A stretch of DNA of 8,326 nt. Origin: Calditrichota bacterium. GTDB lineage: Bacteria; Zhuqueibacterota; Zhuqueibacteria; Residuimicrobiales; Krinioviventaceae. The position numbers and the translations under genes were made by a program. The notes beneath the pieces were generated by a model. The model was not told the origin of the DNA. It made no database searches and saw only the letters and a program-made list of their open reading frames with translations. Location: the NCBI GenBank assembly GCA_003818595.1, contig RPQV01000126.1:1-8326 (forward strand), given 5' to 3'. Positions 1 to 6,368 of the stretch are shown in pieces (position 1 is the first letter of the stretch; every line of letters begins with the position of its first letter).

Positions 1-393
1 CGGGAAGCTGATTTCGATACCGCCGGCAATGAAATTGAATCGGGGCAGTATTCTCGTGTAACGGATGACCTCGGGAACATAGAGAATTTCTCGGCCGGTT
101 GGTTTGTGGATCAACGAAAAGACCTTGCCCCCGAGGTCAGGGCAGATGGTGACTTGCATACGATCATTTTCGAGAATGATGAATCGATATTTAACGGGAA
201 CGGGTCGGGCAGATGTTTCACAGAAACTGACATACGGATAAACACCATTCGGATCAAAAGCTGTAGGAATAGGACCGGCCGGGACAAGAATATGAGTGAG
301 CAGGTATTCTTCGCTTTCCGTGCAGTCGACTTGCGAAAGCGCACCCCAACACCCGGCGCATATAAATAAAGACAGCAAAATCAGGTTTTTCAT
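1..393 (-). CDS. Exported DUF5107 protein, N-terminal part (runs off the left edge)
   Basis: The frame begins with ATG at 393 and stays open for 131 codons to base 1, so the C-terminus lies outside the window. Residues 1-20 (MKNLILLSLFICAGCWGALS) form a signal peptide, probably cut before Gln21. A Cys at 15 gives a poor lipobox (ICAGC), so a lipoprotein is possible but less likely. Residues 75-131 carry the start of a DUF5107 domain: a hydrophobic strand and END, then PDLGGKVFSLIHKPTGREIL, then FIAGGIEISFP, close to the family pattern 'PELGGRIYSL.DK.TGREV.Y ... WISGGIEFNFP'. DUF5107 proteins are thought to have a sugar-binding, mutarotase-like beta-sandwich and occur among carbohydrate-degradation genes; the reaction is not established. 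The start is supported by GGAGA at 405-401, seven bases upstream and inside the end of the preceding gene. With a gap of two bases after that gene's TGA, translational coupling is likely. The family call is strong; substrate and full length cannot be read here. Confidence 0.88.
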   Translation of the reverse strand, partial: MKNLILLSLFICAGCWGALSQVDCTESEEYLLTHILVPAGPIPTAFDPNGVYPYVSFCETSARPVPVKYRFIILENDRMQVTICPDLGGKVFSLIHKPTGREILYVPEVIRYTRILPRFNFIAGGIEISFP

Positions 394-395
394 CT

Positions 396-2234
396 TCAAT
401 TCTCCGAAACCGCGACTGCGTCGCTCAGGTTATTGATAGCCGTTTTCCCTTCCTCAACGAACCTGGCAATATCCGGGAGCGAGCCGTCGATTCGGCTGAA
501 ATCAAATTCCGCCGCGATCTTTTTGAGGAGGAGGTCAAGGGCGCCTTGTAAACGCTTGACGTTTTGATCGGCGGAGAGAGAAGCGGCTTTTCTCAATATG
601 TTTATTTTTTCATAATCCGCAATGCCTTCTCTCAGTTTCTCAAATCTGATGCAGCTGTTTCCGCCGGGATAGACCAGAAAGCAGTCGCCCGCAGGCCACA
701 ATACGTGGCGGGCATCTCTAATCGGATCAGCAGGCCAGGCATCGTAAGCCCAGCGGAGAAATCCATCATATCCAAAAGCAGCGGCATAAAGGCCGAGAAA
801 CCGCCCTTCAGCGGGCGGCGAGAAGACAAAATTATTCGGTTGCGGCGGATTACAGCAGACGTAAAAGGTTGTGGTCAACCCTTTTGCAGTTCTCTCCCTC
901 ATTTCTTGCGCACTCGGTTGACTGTTGATGACCACTGAATAATCATCGATCAATGATGAAAGCTCCGCATGCCAGTTGCCGGCATAGGTGATTTTCCAGT
1001 CGGGTGAATGTTCCCTGATCATTTTCACCGCCATCAGCGTCAATTCAATCGGATTCTCATTGATTCCCAGATAGCTTTTTTCGAACCAGCCTTTGCCGAT
1101 GAGATGAGCTTTCAGATCATCCATAAAAATCTTCCACAAAGCCCGATAGCGATCTGAATCCGGCGCCCACTTTTCATAGATATATTGACCCGATCTGCCG
1201 TCGAGATAGCGGAAGCGATTTCCCCAAGGGAGCGGGGTATAGAGAGTGATCGCCTTGTCAATTCCGACCTCCATTGCCAACTCGACATATTGATCGAAAA
1301 TGGAATAATCAAACATCCACGAATCTTCGGCTGTTTTGATCCATTCGATCATGGTGTCTTCGATCATGTAGGAATTATCAGCCCATGGCGAATGCACAGC
1401 ATAGGTGGTGATGAATTTCCCTCCGGCATCGGCGTACGCTTGGAGATGGTTTCTGAGCAGCAGTTTATGTTCCGAGGACCAGGGTTCCACATGATTATAG
1501 CGTGCGATGACCCAGGGATTCTGCCAAAGGTCGAGGCGGAATTCCCACTCGTGCGGATGCGGGAGGGTGAGATTCTGCACGGTGACATTCAGTTCGAGGG
1601 TGACGCTGCCGGTGGAGGAGCTGATTTCAACAGCGCTGTGGTAGTCGTCCGCTTCAGCTGTTGCGGGAATATCGATGCTGATCCACACCGGCCGCACGCT
1701 TCTGCTGCCGAGATCGAACCGCTCGAACGGTTCGAAACGATCGGGCATCAGGTATACGGAATCGAGGGCGACATCGCAGGTAAAGTTCTTTGCGGCATAG
1801 GGAAAATTTGAAACGACGTATCTGACCAAGTTGAGCCGGATCTGATTTCTGCTGATCACTTGGCCGCGGGAACTCACCAGATCACTGATGCTCAGGCGCA
1901 CCTGGTTGATGGAATCCGGCGACCATACCAGCGCCTGCGCATTCAGTCGTTCTCCTTTCCATCCGATTCCCTTCCATGTCCCGGCTATTTTTGCTGAGGA
2001 TGGAACATCCGTTCTGAGGTACAATTCATCGGTCGATCCAAAGGCGGCATGCAGTCCCGGTTTCTGCATGTTCCACTCTACCGAGTCACCCGGCAAATCA
2101 ATGGCGTATTCAACTTGATAATGGGGTTGAGGAAGCGGTACCGTCGGAACAGTGATCTGCTGCCTTTCGATTTGAGCCGGCAGGTGAGCACAAATCAGCA
2201 AGAGCGATGCGGCCGTAAGTTTATTGGTCTTCAT
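396..2234 (-). CDS. Exported GH123-like glycoside hydrolase family protein with C-terminal DUF4091 domain
   Basis: This is a 612-residue protein starting at ATG 2234. A TTG two codons upstream is less likely because AAGGA (2248-2244) lies nine bases before the ATG but only three before the TTG. Residues 1-20 are a signal peptide (LPA, cut before Gln21). Residues of about 30-225 form an N-terminal beta-sandwich region. The catalytic (beta/alpha)8-like part follows, with EWEFRLDLWQNPW at 229-241 and WFEKSYLGINENP at 383-395. The C-terminal DUF4091 signature is clear: CCNPPQPNNFVFSPPAE (460-476), GYDGFLRWAYDAW (488-500), WPAGDCFLVYPG (513-524), and IRFEKLREGIADYE (529-542). Known GH123 enzymes are N-acetyl-beta-galactosaminidases that use an Asp-Glu pair in substrate-assisted catalysis. 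Related DUF4091 proteins read 'IDERP' at this point; here it is INENP (Asn392-Glu393), so the polarising Asp appears to be replaced. Activity is therefore uncertain and the protein may be a binding or altered-specificity member. It is first in an operon with the DUF5107 gene. Family call is confident; substrate is unknown. Confidence 0.93.
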   Translation of the reverse strand: MKTNKLTAASLLLICAHLPAQIERQQITVPTVPLPQPHYQVEYAIDLPGDSVEWNMQKPGLHAAFGSTDELYLRTDVPSSAKIAGTWKGIGWKGERLNAQALVWSPDSINQVRLSISDLVSSRGQVISRNQIRLNLVRYVVSNFPYAAKNFTCDVALDSVYLMPDRFEPFERFDLGSRSVRPVWISIDIPATAEADDYHSAVEISSSTGSVTLELNVTVQNLTLPHPHEWEFRLDLWQNPWVIARYNHVEPWSSEHKLLLRNHLQAYADAGGKFITTYAVHSPWADNSYMIEDTMIEWIKTAEDSWMFDYSIFDQYVELAMEVGIDKAITLYTPLPWGNRFRYLDGRSGQYIYEKWAPDSDRYRALWKIFMDDLKAHLIGKGWFEKSYLGINENPIELTLMAVKMIREHSPDWKITYAGNWHAELSSLIDDYSVVINSQPSAQEMRERTAKGLTTTFYVCCNPPQPNNFVFSPPAEGRFLGLYAAAFGYDGFLRWAYDAWPADPIRDARHVLWPAGDCFLVYPGGNSCIRFEKLREGIADYEKINILRKAASLSADQNVKRLQGALDLLLKKIAAEFDFSRIDGSLPDIARFVEEGKTAINNLSDAVAVSEN

Positions 2235-2243
2235 TGTCAAATG

Positions 2244-2248
2244 TCCTT
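2244..2248 (-). promoter_or_regulatory. Ribosome binding site of the DUF4091 gene
   Basis: On the minus strand AAGGA sits nine bases before ATG 2234. It is too close (three bases) to the alternative TTG at 2240, so it favours the ATG as the true start. Confidence 0.6.
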
Positions 2249-2262
2249 TTGATATATTGGGA

Positions 2263-2291
2263 ACCTGTCGATCCTTCTGCGCGGGACAGGT
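2263..2291. promoter_or_regulatory. Inverted repeat in the leader of the DUF4091 operon
   Basis: ACCTGTC (2263-2269) is the exact reverse complement of GACAGGT (2285-2291), with 15 bases between. The repeat lies between the candidate -10 box (2307-2312) and the ribosome binding site of the DUF4091 gene. The half-site centres are 22 bases apart, about two helical turns, which suits a dimeric regulator. It could equally be a 7-bp leader hairpin in the mRNA. The symmetry is seen directly; the function is inferred. Confidence 0.35.
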
Positions 2292-2306
2292 GCGGTTGGG
2301 TTGGAA

Positions 2307-2335
2307 AATGTAGCTGATGATGTGATCAAAATCAA
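2307..2335 (-). promoter_or_regulatory. Candidate promoter of the DUF4091-DUF5107 operon
   Basis: Read on the minus strand, TTGATT (2335-2330) and TACATT (2312-2307) are separated by 17 bases. Each matches the sigma-70 consensus at four of six positions. The first transcribed base would be near 2300, giving a leader of about 65 bases that contains the inverted repeat at 2263-2291. The match is moderate, and FCB bacteria often use divergent promoter motifs, so this is tentative. Confidence 0.35.
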
Positions 2336-2544
2336 TGATATTTCTGCGACGTCGGCAGACTGATGGCAGCGTACAGCAGGTGGGAGACAGTCAATTTCAA
2401 TGCGGACTACGGTCTTGCGAAAGCTTTACAGCATTGTTAAGTGGTGTTTGTGGGAATGGAGAATGATCAGCGACATGATCATCAGATGTTTGCATTCTAT
2501 TGGAACAACAGCTCGCGCCGGCTGGGCTTGGTCAATGGCCTCTG

Positions 2545-2697
2545 TCAAGTTTGACCATATTCACCAAATTCGGAAATGAATTCTTTTGTTATCGATTTCT
2601 CTCGTTGTGCCGTCTCACTCCGTAATACCTCAGTTATGAGAATAAGCCAATTCGCCTGCTCATACAGCGAATCAGCTATCCATCGAGGGCTGCATTA
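2545..2697 (-). pseudogene. Possible remnant of a small protein gene
   Basis: Between TAA (2697-2695) and TGA (2547-2545) on the minus strand there are 49 sense codons. They encode a protein-like stretch including WIADSLYEQANWLILITEVL followed by RSETAQREKSITKEFISEF, with helix-forming composition and well-spaced hydrophobic residues. There is no ATG and no ribosome binding site, and the frame is closed upstream. It vaguely recalls the helical pattern of small four-helix-bundle (23S rRNA intervening-sequence type) proteins, but I cannot claim homology. It may be chance. Confidence 0.2.
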
Positions 2698-2849
2698 AGA
2701 AGCCTCTGTGTCTCCGTACGAGAAAAAATCTGATGCATTGAATAAGGATGTCTGATCCGCCGAAGAAATTAAAGAATGCTGTTAAAGATTTAATGATCAA
2801 ATAAATGGTCAAATGGTATGCAGCTCCTTACTTTAATCCTTGCTCTTGG

Positions 2850-2881
2850 AATAAATAAAAACCGCCGTTTGTTTTGACGGC
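2850..2881 (-). terminator. Terminator-like hairpin facing the minus direction
   Basis: GCCGT (2864-2868) pairs with ACGGC (2877-2881) around an eight-base loop. Read on the minus strand the stem is followed by GG and then TTTTTATTTATT (2861-2850), as in an intrinsic terminator. The 5-bp stem is short. No minus-strand gene precedes it in this window; it may block antisense transcription away from the plus-strand promoter or be left over from a lost gene. Confidence 0.35.
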
Positions 2882-3004
2882 AAATGGGAATTCAACCGCC
2901 TTCCAGAAAACGGTGTTTAAGAGAGACGCTGGTTGTTAAAGTCTAAAATCGGCAGGTGAATTGAGCCTCTCCCTGCACTCGGCGATATTTTAATAAATCC
3001 AAGT

Positions 3005-3013
3005 TGATATACT
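3005..3013 (+). promoter_or_regulatory. Candidate extended -10 promoter of the plus-strand pair
   Basis: TGATATACT contains TG, one base, then TATACT, which matches the extended -10 element with five of six hexamer positions. No good -35 box lies 16-18 bases upstream, as is tolerated by extended -10 promoters. The leader would be only about 20 bases and hold the ribosome binding site at 3031-3038. Confidence 0.35.
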
Positions 3014-3030
3014 GCCTTCTCTAATCAGTC

Positions 3031-3038
3031 GGGAGGAG
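3031..3038 (+). promoter_or_regulatory. Strong ribosome binding site before the 1103-residue protein
   Basis: GGGAGGAG just before GCT-ATG is a strong Shine-Dalgarno sequence and fixes the start at 3041. Confidence 0.7.
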
Positions 3039-3040
3039 CT

Positions 3041-6000
3041 ATGAGAAATGACCATATCCAAGCTGATAAGCTAATGCTTGTGGTGATATTGTGCTGTTCA
3101 TTATTCCTGCTTTCACCGCCAGTCCTGTCACAGTCGTCAGTGCCGGCAAGTATTTTTTCTATTGATTTTTATCAAACAACGATCAACAGCAGAAGCAGTA
3201 CGCGAGCCGAATTTTTTCCTGGTGATAGCGTGCATGTTCTTCTGCGTTTGACCAATAATTATACCGATTCGCGCTGCATCAAAATATATTACTATTTATC
3301 AAATCCGGCTGATGGCTATTTTTTAAATCCGACCAGCGACCAAATAACATATGGGGGAGATTTTTTCATTAACACTCCTGTTTTGGATTCAATGAAGACG
3401 TATCAGGAAGGCCGATTCTTCCAATTTTGGGGATGGACCCTCGATACATGGCCGAGCGGATCCAGCGGCACTATCTCTATTAAATTTCCGATTGACATAA
3501 CAAAACGCAATCCGCAGACTCAGGTCCGAAATTTTTCTCTGCGCGTTATAGACTGTGATGGGACTCCATACGGCGGTGAGCCGGCAGCGATGCCTGTATA
3601 TATTTTGGGAACCTCCAATATAGTCGTCGAGAAACGGCACTTTGTACCGGAGACAATGGACCACGATGCACCGTTTGATCAGGGTCAATTCACAGCTGAC
3701 ACATCTTATGCCGCGTGGAATCAAAACCTGGATTATGAAATTATTTTGCGGAACAACGGCGAAAAATCATCAGAGCTTCTTACATTTACGGAAGTATTGC
3801 CTGATGGCGCCGAGTTTTTATCGGCCTCTCCTTCGGGATACACCATTTCTCCAGATCATTTGCACATCACCTGGCTGGCCCTCGGGCCACTTGCGCCGGG
3901 AGAGTCCTTGACTATTTATATTCGACTACGATATACGGACATTCCCAATTCGGAGCCATATCTGCGCCGGAAAATAAATAACGTGACCTGTGTTGACGGT
4001 CCGCGTGTGACCGCCGGAACCGATACCACGCTGTGGGTCGGCTTGGCGCCTTATCCGGATCTAAGTCCGGTATCTCTAATCCAGTTGGAAAATACACCTT
4101 CCCCCGGCCATCCTCTGACTTTTTCGGCTGAGATTATAAATTTAGGGGCACATTGCGGTCGATTTCATATTCAATTTTATGCCCATGCCAATGCTGAAAA
4201 TGATGTTCCTTTTGATTATGTCACTGTCGATACCCTTGAATTTCTGAAAACAGTTATTGTGTCCGGAACTTGGCAATCGCCGCCGATGGGAGAATATCAA
4301 ATATGCGTTTGGGTTGACCCTGAGCAACTGATAACCGAGATGAATGAGGATAACAACACGATCTGCATTTTATCAACGGTTGCTGTCACAGAACTGTATG
4401 TCAACGTGATGCGGACAGGTTTTGCGGATACATTGCTCGACAAGCCGGGCAGGTTTTGCGATACTATTCTATCTGCGATTCAGGTCTATGACCAGAATCT
4501 TAATCCCGTGTTCGGATTGGCGGATACGCTTCAATGGCGGCGCCAAAATGAAAACAATCTGCTGGGGGGAAAAGTGTCGGGTGTCTGGCAGGAGCTGAAG
4601 GAATATCATTCATCCATGCCGCAATATCCGGCTGACCCAACAATTCGCGAGTTTGAAGTCACAGAAGCCCGAGATGACCACCGCGAACCATTTTCGTTCG
4701 GCCTGGTCATGGATTTGAATATAAACATGACGGATCTGCTGGATGATGCCAAACGTGCAGTGATCATGATGATTGAAAAGCTTGAAACCCAGGATGAGGC
4801 AGCCATTTTCTCGTTTGACGGTGGGATTCGAACTGAACTTTATTTCACTCCTAACAAGGATGTATTGCGTGATCAGGTATCCTCATTAACGACTGCGAGC
4901 AACGGCGCTGCTTTTTATTCCGGATTGCGAAACGCGATTGTCAACATCAGCGGTCGGCAAGGCGCCAAGTTCATCATTATGTACTGCCATGAGAATTTTG
5001 TGCCTGTTACTGAGGATGAACATGATATCATTATACGGGAGGCAATCTCCAACAATATTTCCATTTATCTGGTTTCGCTCGGGGATGACATTCATGACGA
5101 GACAAAAGATCGAATGGCAGATATCGCCGATAAAACAAACGGCATTTATCTCCATGTTTCCTCTTCGTCGCAAATGGTCCAAATTTACGCCAAGATTGCG
5201 TCGCTCCTGCGATCAAAATACTACCTCGCCTACAGTTCACCGGATTGTGCCTTGAATTGCGAAGAACGTGTCTTTGAAGCCAAGGTGGATTTTGCCGGCC
5301 TGACGGCGTCGGATGATGGAAAATATGCTGCACCCTGCAGTGAGACGGACATCCAAGTCACTAAAACCTCCATTACGGATTCGGTCAGGATCGTTGACGG
5401 AATTCCGCAGAACATTGTTTTCGCCGGCGAAACGATCCATTATCAAATCAGGATCATCAATCGGGGCATTCAATCTGCTGATGGTGTGACCTTGACAGAT
5501 ATTCTACCTGAGAACATTGCATTAATAGAAAATCTGAATGTGGTTCCGCTTGTTTCATCCGGGAGTTCCCTGCAGTGGCATTTTATCGGGATTGCACCCG
5601 GGGATCAGTATACAATTACATTTGATGCGGTCGTCCAGGAAAATATCGATCAGACGGATGCTGCCATCGTGAATCAGGCAATGGTTGTTGTGATTCCGGC
5701 GGATATCAATTCGACAAATAACAGTGATGCGGACACAGTCTATGCCCGCATGAGCTACAGAGCTCCGGAACTCTTTTGTCCGGTCAGCAGCGGGGTTTAT
5801 TCACCGGATGATACGCTGGTCTTCCGAGCGCTGAGCCATGCACCATTAGCTTCCTGGGAATTGGCAGCCTATTGGCCTGACGGCACAACAGAGGTCATTG
5901 CGAATGGGGGCATTACCGCCCCAAACGATACCCTTGTTTTATATCGCGGCAATATCAGCCTTCATGGAAAATCAGGAAGAGAGTCTGTATCATTCGAATG

Positions 6001-6352
6001 GCATACGATAGATATTTTCAATGAATCCCAAACTTCACAAACCTGTGCAGCAGCCATCAAGGCGGATGAATATTTGCGGCTGACGCACAACAAGATAGAG
6101 CCGGATGTTTCCGGAGAAATATTTGAAATAATCATTGGCGTCCGCTCAGCATATGATCTCAAACTGCAGATTTTAGATATCTCAGGCCGCCTGGTCAAAG
6201 ATTTCGGAGAGATTCACCAGGAAGCGGGTGAAAGACGGTATCGCTGGGATCTGATTGATGAAAAAGGCAGTTCTGTGGGTTCAGATGTTTTCATTGTAAC
6301 TCTGGAAGCCGGTACCTTCAAAAGCTGGAAAAAATTTGTTGTGGTTCGCTGA
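3041..6352 (+). CDS. Large secreted multidomain protein: DUF11, CARDB, degenerate VWA, DUF11, FlgD/type IX-like C-terminus
   Basis: This 1103-residue protein has a signal peptide (hydrophobic 11-27, likely cut before Gln31). Residues 33-190 are a beta-rich region I do not recognise. A first DUF11 repeat spans about 190-330 (YEIILRNNG, LTFTEVLPDGAEFLSASP, LGPLAPGESLTIYI). A CARDB domain spans 334-445, ending ITEMNEDNNT. Residues 475-545 resemble the strand preceding VWFA-related domains (QVYDQNLNPVFGL). The VWA domain covers about 550-735 (FSFGLVMDLNINM, LETQDEAAIFSFD, NGAAFYSGL, KYYLAYSSPD), but its metal site is eroded: DxSxS is DLNIN at 558-562, the usual Thr is Ala623 and the last Asp is Cys649. 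Three Cys (736, 740, 766) follow. A second DUF11 repeat lies at 770-900. The C-terminus (about 1015-1103; LQILDISGRLVKDF, RYRWDLIDEKGSSVGSDVF, KKFVVVR) matches FlgD Ig-like and type IX sorting domains. It is probably exported across the outer membrane or displayed on the surface as an adhesive or structural protein. The next gene follows after 16 bases. Domain calls are strong; the role is inferred. Confidence 0.93.
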   Translation: MRNDHIQADKLMLVVILCCSLFLLSPPVLSQSSVPASIFSIDFYQTTINSRSSTRAEFFPGDSVHVLLRLTNNYTDSRCIKIYYYLSNPADGYFLNPTSDQITYGGDFFINTPVLDSMKTYQEGRFFQFWGWTLDTWPSGSSGTISIKFPIDITKRNPQTQVRNFSLRVIDCDGTPYGGEPAAMPVYILGTSNIVVEKRHFVPETMDHDAPFDQGQFTADTSYAAWNQNLDYEIILRNNGEKSSELLTFTEVLPDGAEFLSASPSGYTISPDHLHITWLALGPLAPGESLTIYIRLRYTDIPNSEPYLRRKINNVTCVDGPRVTAGTDTTLWVGLAPYPDLSPVSLIQLENTPSPGHPLTFSAEIINLGAHCGRFHIQFYAHANAENDVPFDYVTVDTLEFLKTVIVSGTWQSPPMGEYQICVWVDPEQLITEMNEDNNTICILSTVAVTELYVNVMRTGFADTLLDKPGRFCDTILSAIQVYDQNLNPVFGLADTLQWRRQNENNLLGGKVSGVWQELKEYHSSMPQYPADPTIREFEVTEARDDHREPFSFGLVMDLNINMTDLLDDAKRAVIMMIEKLETQDEAAIFSFDGGIRTELYFTPNKDVLRDQVSSLTTASNGAAFYSGLRNAIVNISGRQGAKFIIMYCHENFVPVTEDEHDIIIREAISNNISIYLVSLGDDIHDETKDRMADIADKTNGIYLHVSSSSQMVQIYAKIASLLRSKYYLAYSSPDCALNCEERVFEAKVDFAGLTASDDGKYAAPCSETDIQVTKTSITDSVRIVDGIPQNIVFAGETIHYQIRIINRGIQSADGVTLTDILPENIALIENLNVVPLVSSGSSLQWHFIGIAPGDQYTITFDAVVQENIDQTDAAIVNQAMVVVIPADINSTNNSDADTVYARMSYRAPELFCPVSSGVYSPDDTLVFRALSHAPLASWELAAYWPDGTTEVIANGGITAPNDTLVLYRGNISLHGKSGRESVSFEWHTIDIFNESQTSQTCAAAIKADEYLRLTHNKIEPDVSGEIFEIIIGVRSAYDLKLQILDISGRLVKDFGEIHQEAGERRYRWDLIDEKGSSVGSDVFIVTLEAGTFKSWKKFVVVR

Positions 6353-6360
6353 GAGGAGGG
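6353..6360 (+). promoter_or_regulatory. Ribosome binding site of the PorV-like gene
   Basis: GAGGAGGG directly follows the TGA of the upstream gene. Its AGGAGG core (6354-6359) ends nine bases before ATG 6369. This supports an otherwise easily missed start and joint transcription with the preceding gene. Confidence 0.7.
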
Positions 6361-6368
6361 TTCATCCT

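Larger units (their letters stand above)
2241..3040. other. Divergent intergenic region without a convincing gene
   Basis: About 800 bases separate the two divergent units. Both strands are broken by frequent stops and no frame has both a start with a ribosome binding site and recognisable protein content. What can be seen is the promoter and leader repeat of the minus unit near its left end, an orphan protein-like frame at 2545-2697 on the minus strand, a terminator-like hairpin at 2850-2881 facing left, and a promoter candidate for the plus unit at 3005-3013. No tRNA-like or rRNA-like sequence was found. The length and mixed content suggest decayed or rearranged DNA, which is an inference. 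Confidence 0.6.

Noticed and set aside
106..369. Plus-strand open frame of 87 codons
   Set aside because: It lies opposite the DUF5107 gene, which has a signal peptide, family motifs and ribosome binding site on the minus strand.
1185..1811. Plus-strand open frame of 208 codons
   Set aside because: It is antisense to the well-supported DUF4091 gene; its length reflects the GC-biased opposite strand and no family is recognisable.
2363..2440. Small plus-strand frame starting ATG at 2363 (25 codons)
   Set aside because: There is no ribosome binding site and no recognisable content; such short frames are expected by chance.
2463..2482. Inverted repeat ATGATC-8-GATCAT as an operator
   Set aside because: The arms are only six bases and contain the common palindrome GATC; it is far from either promoter candidate.
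2530..2556. GGTCAA ... TTGACC inverted repeat, overlapping GTCAA-GT-TTGAC
   Set aside because: Two short competing symmetries without a T-tract or nearby promoter; not distinguishable from chance.
2952..2976. GCAGG ... CCTGC inverted repeat upstream of the plus-strand gene
   Set aside because: Only a 5-bp stem around a 15-base gap; too weak to call a hairpin or operator.
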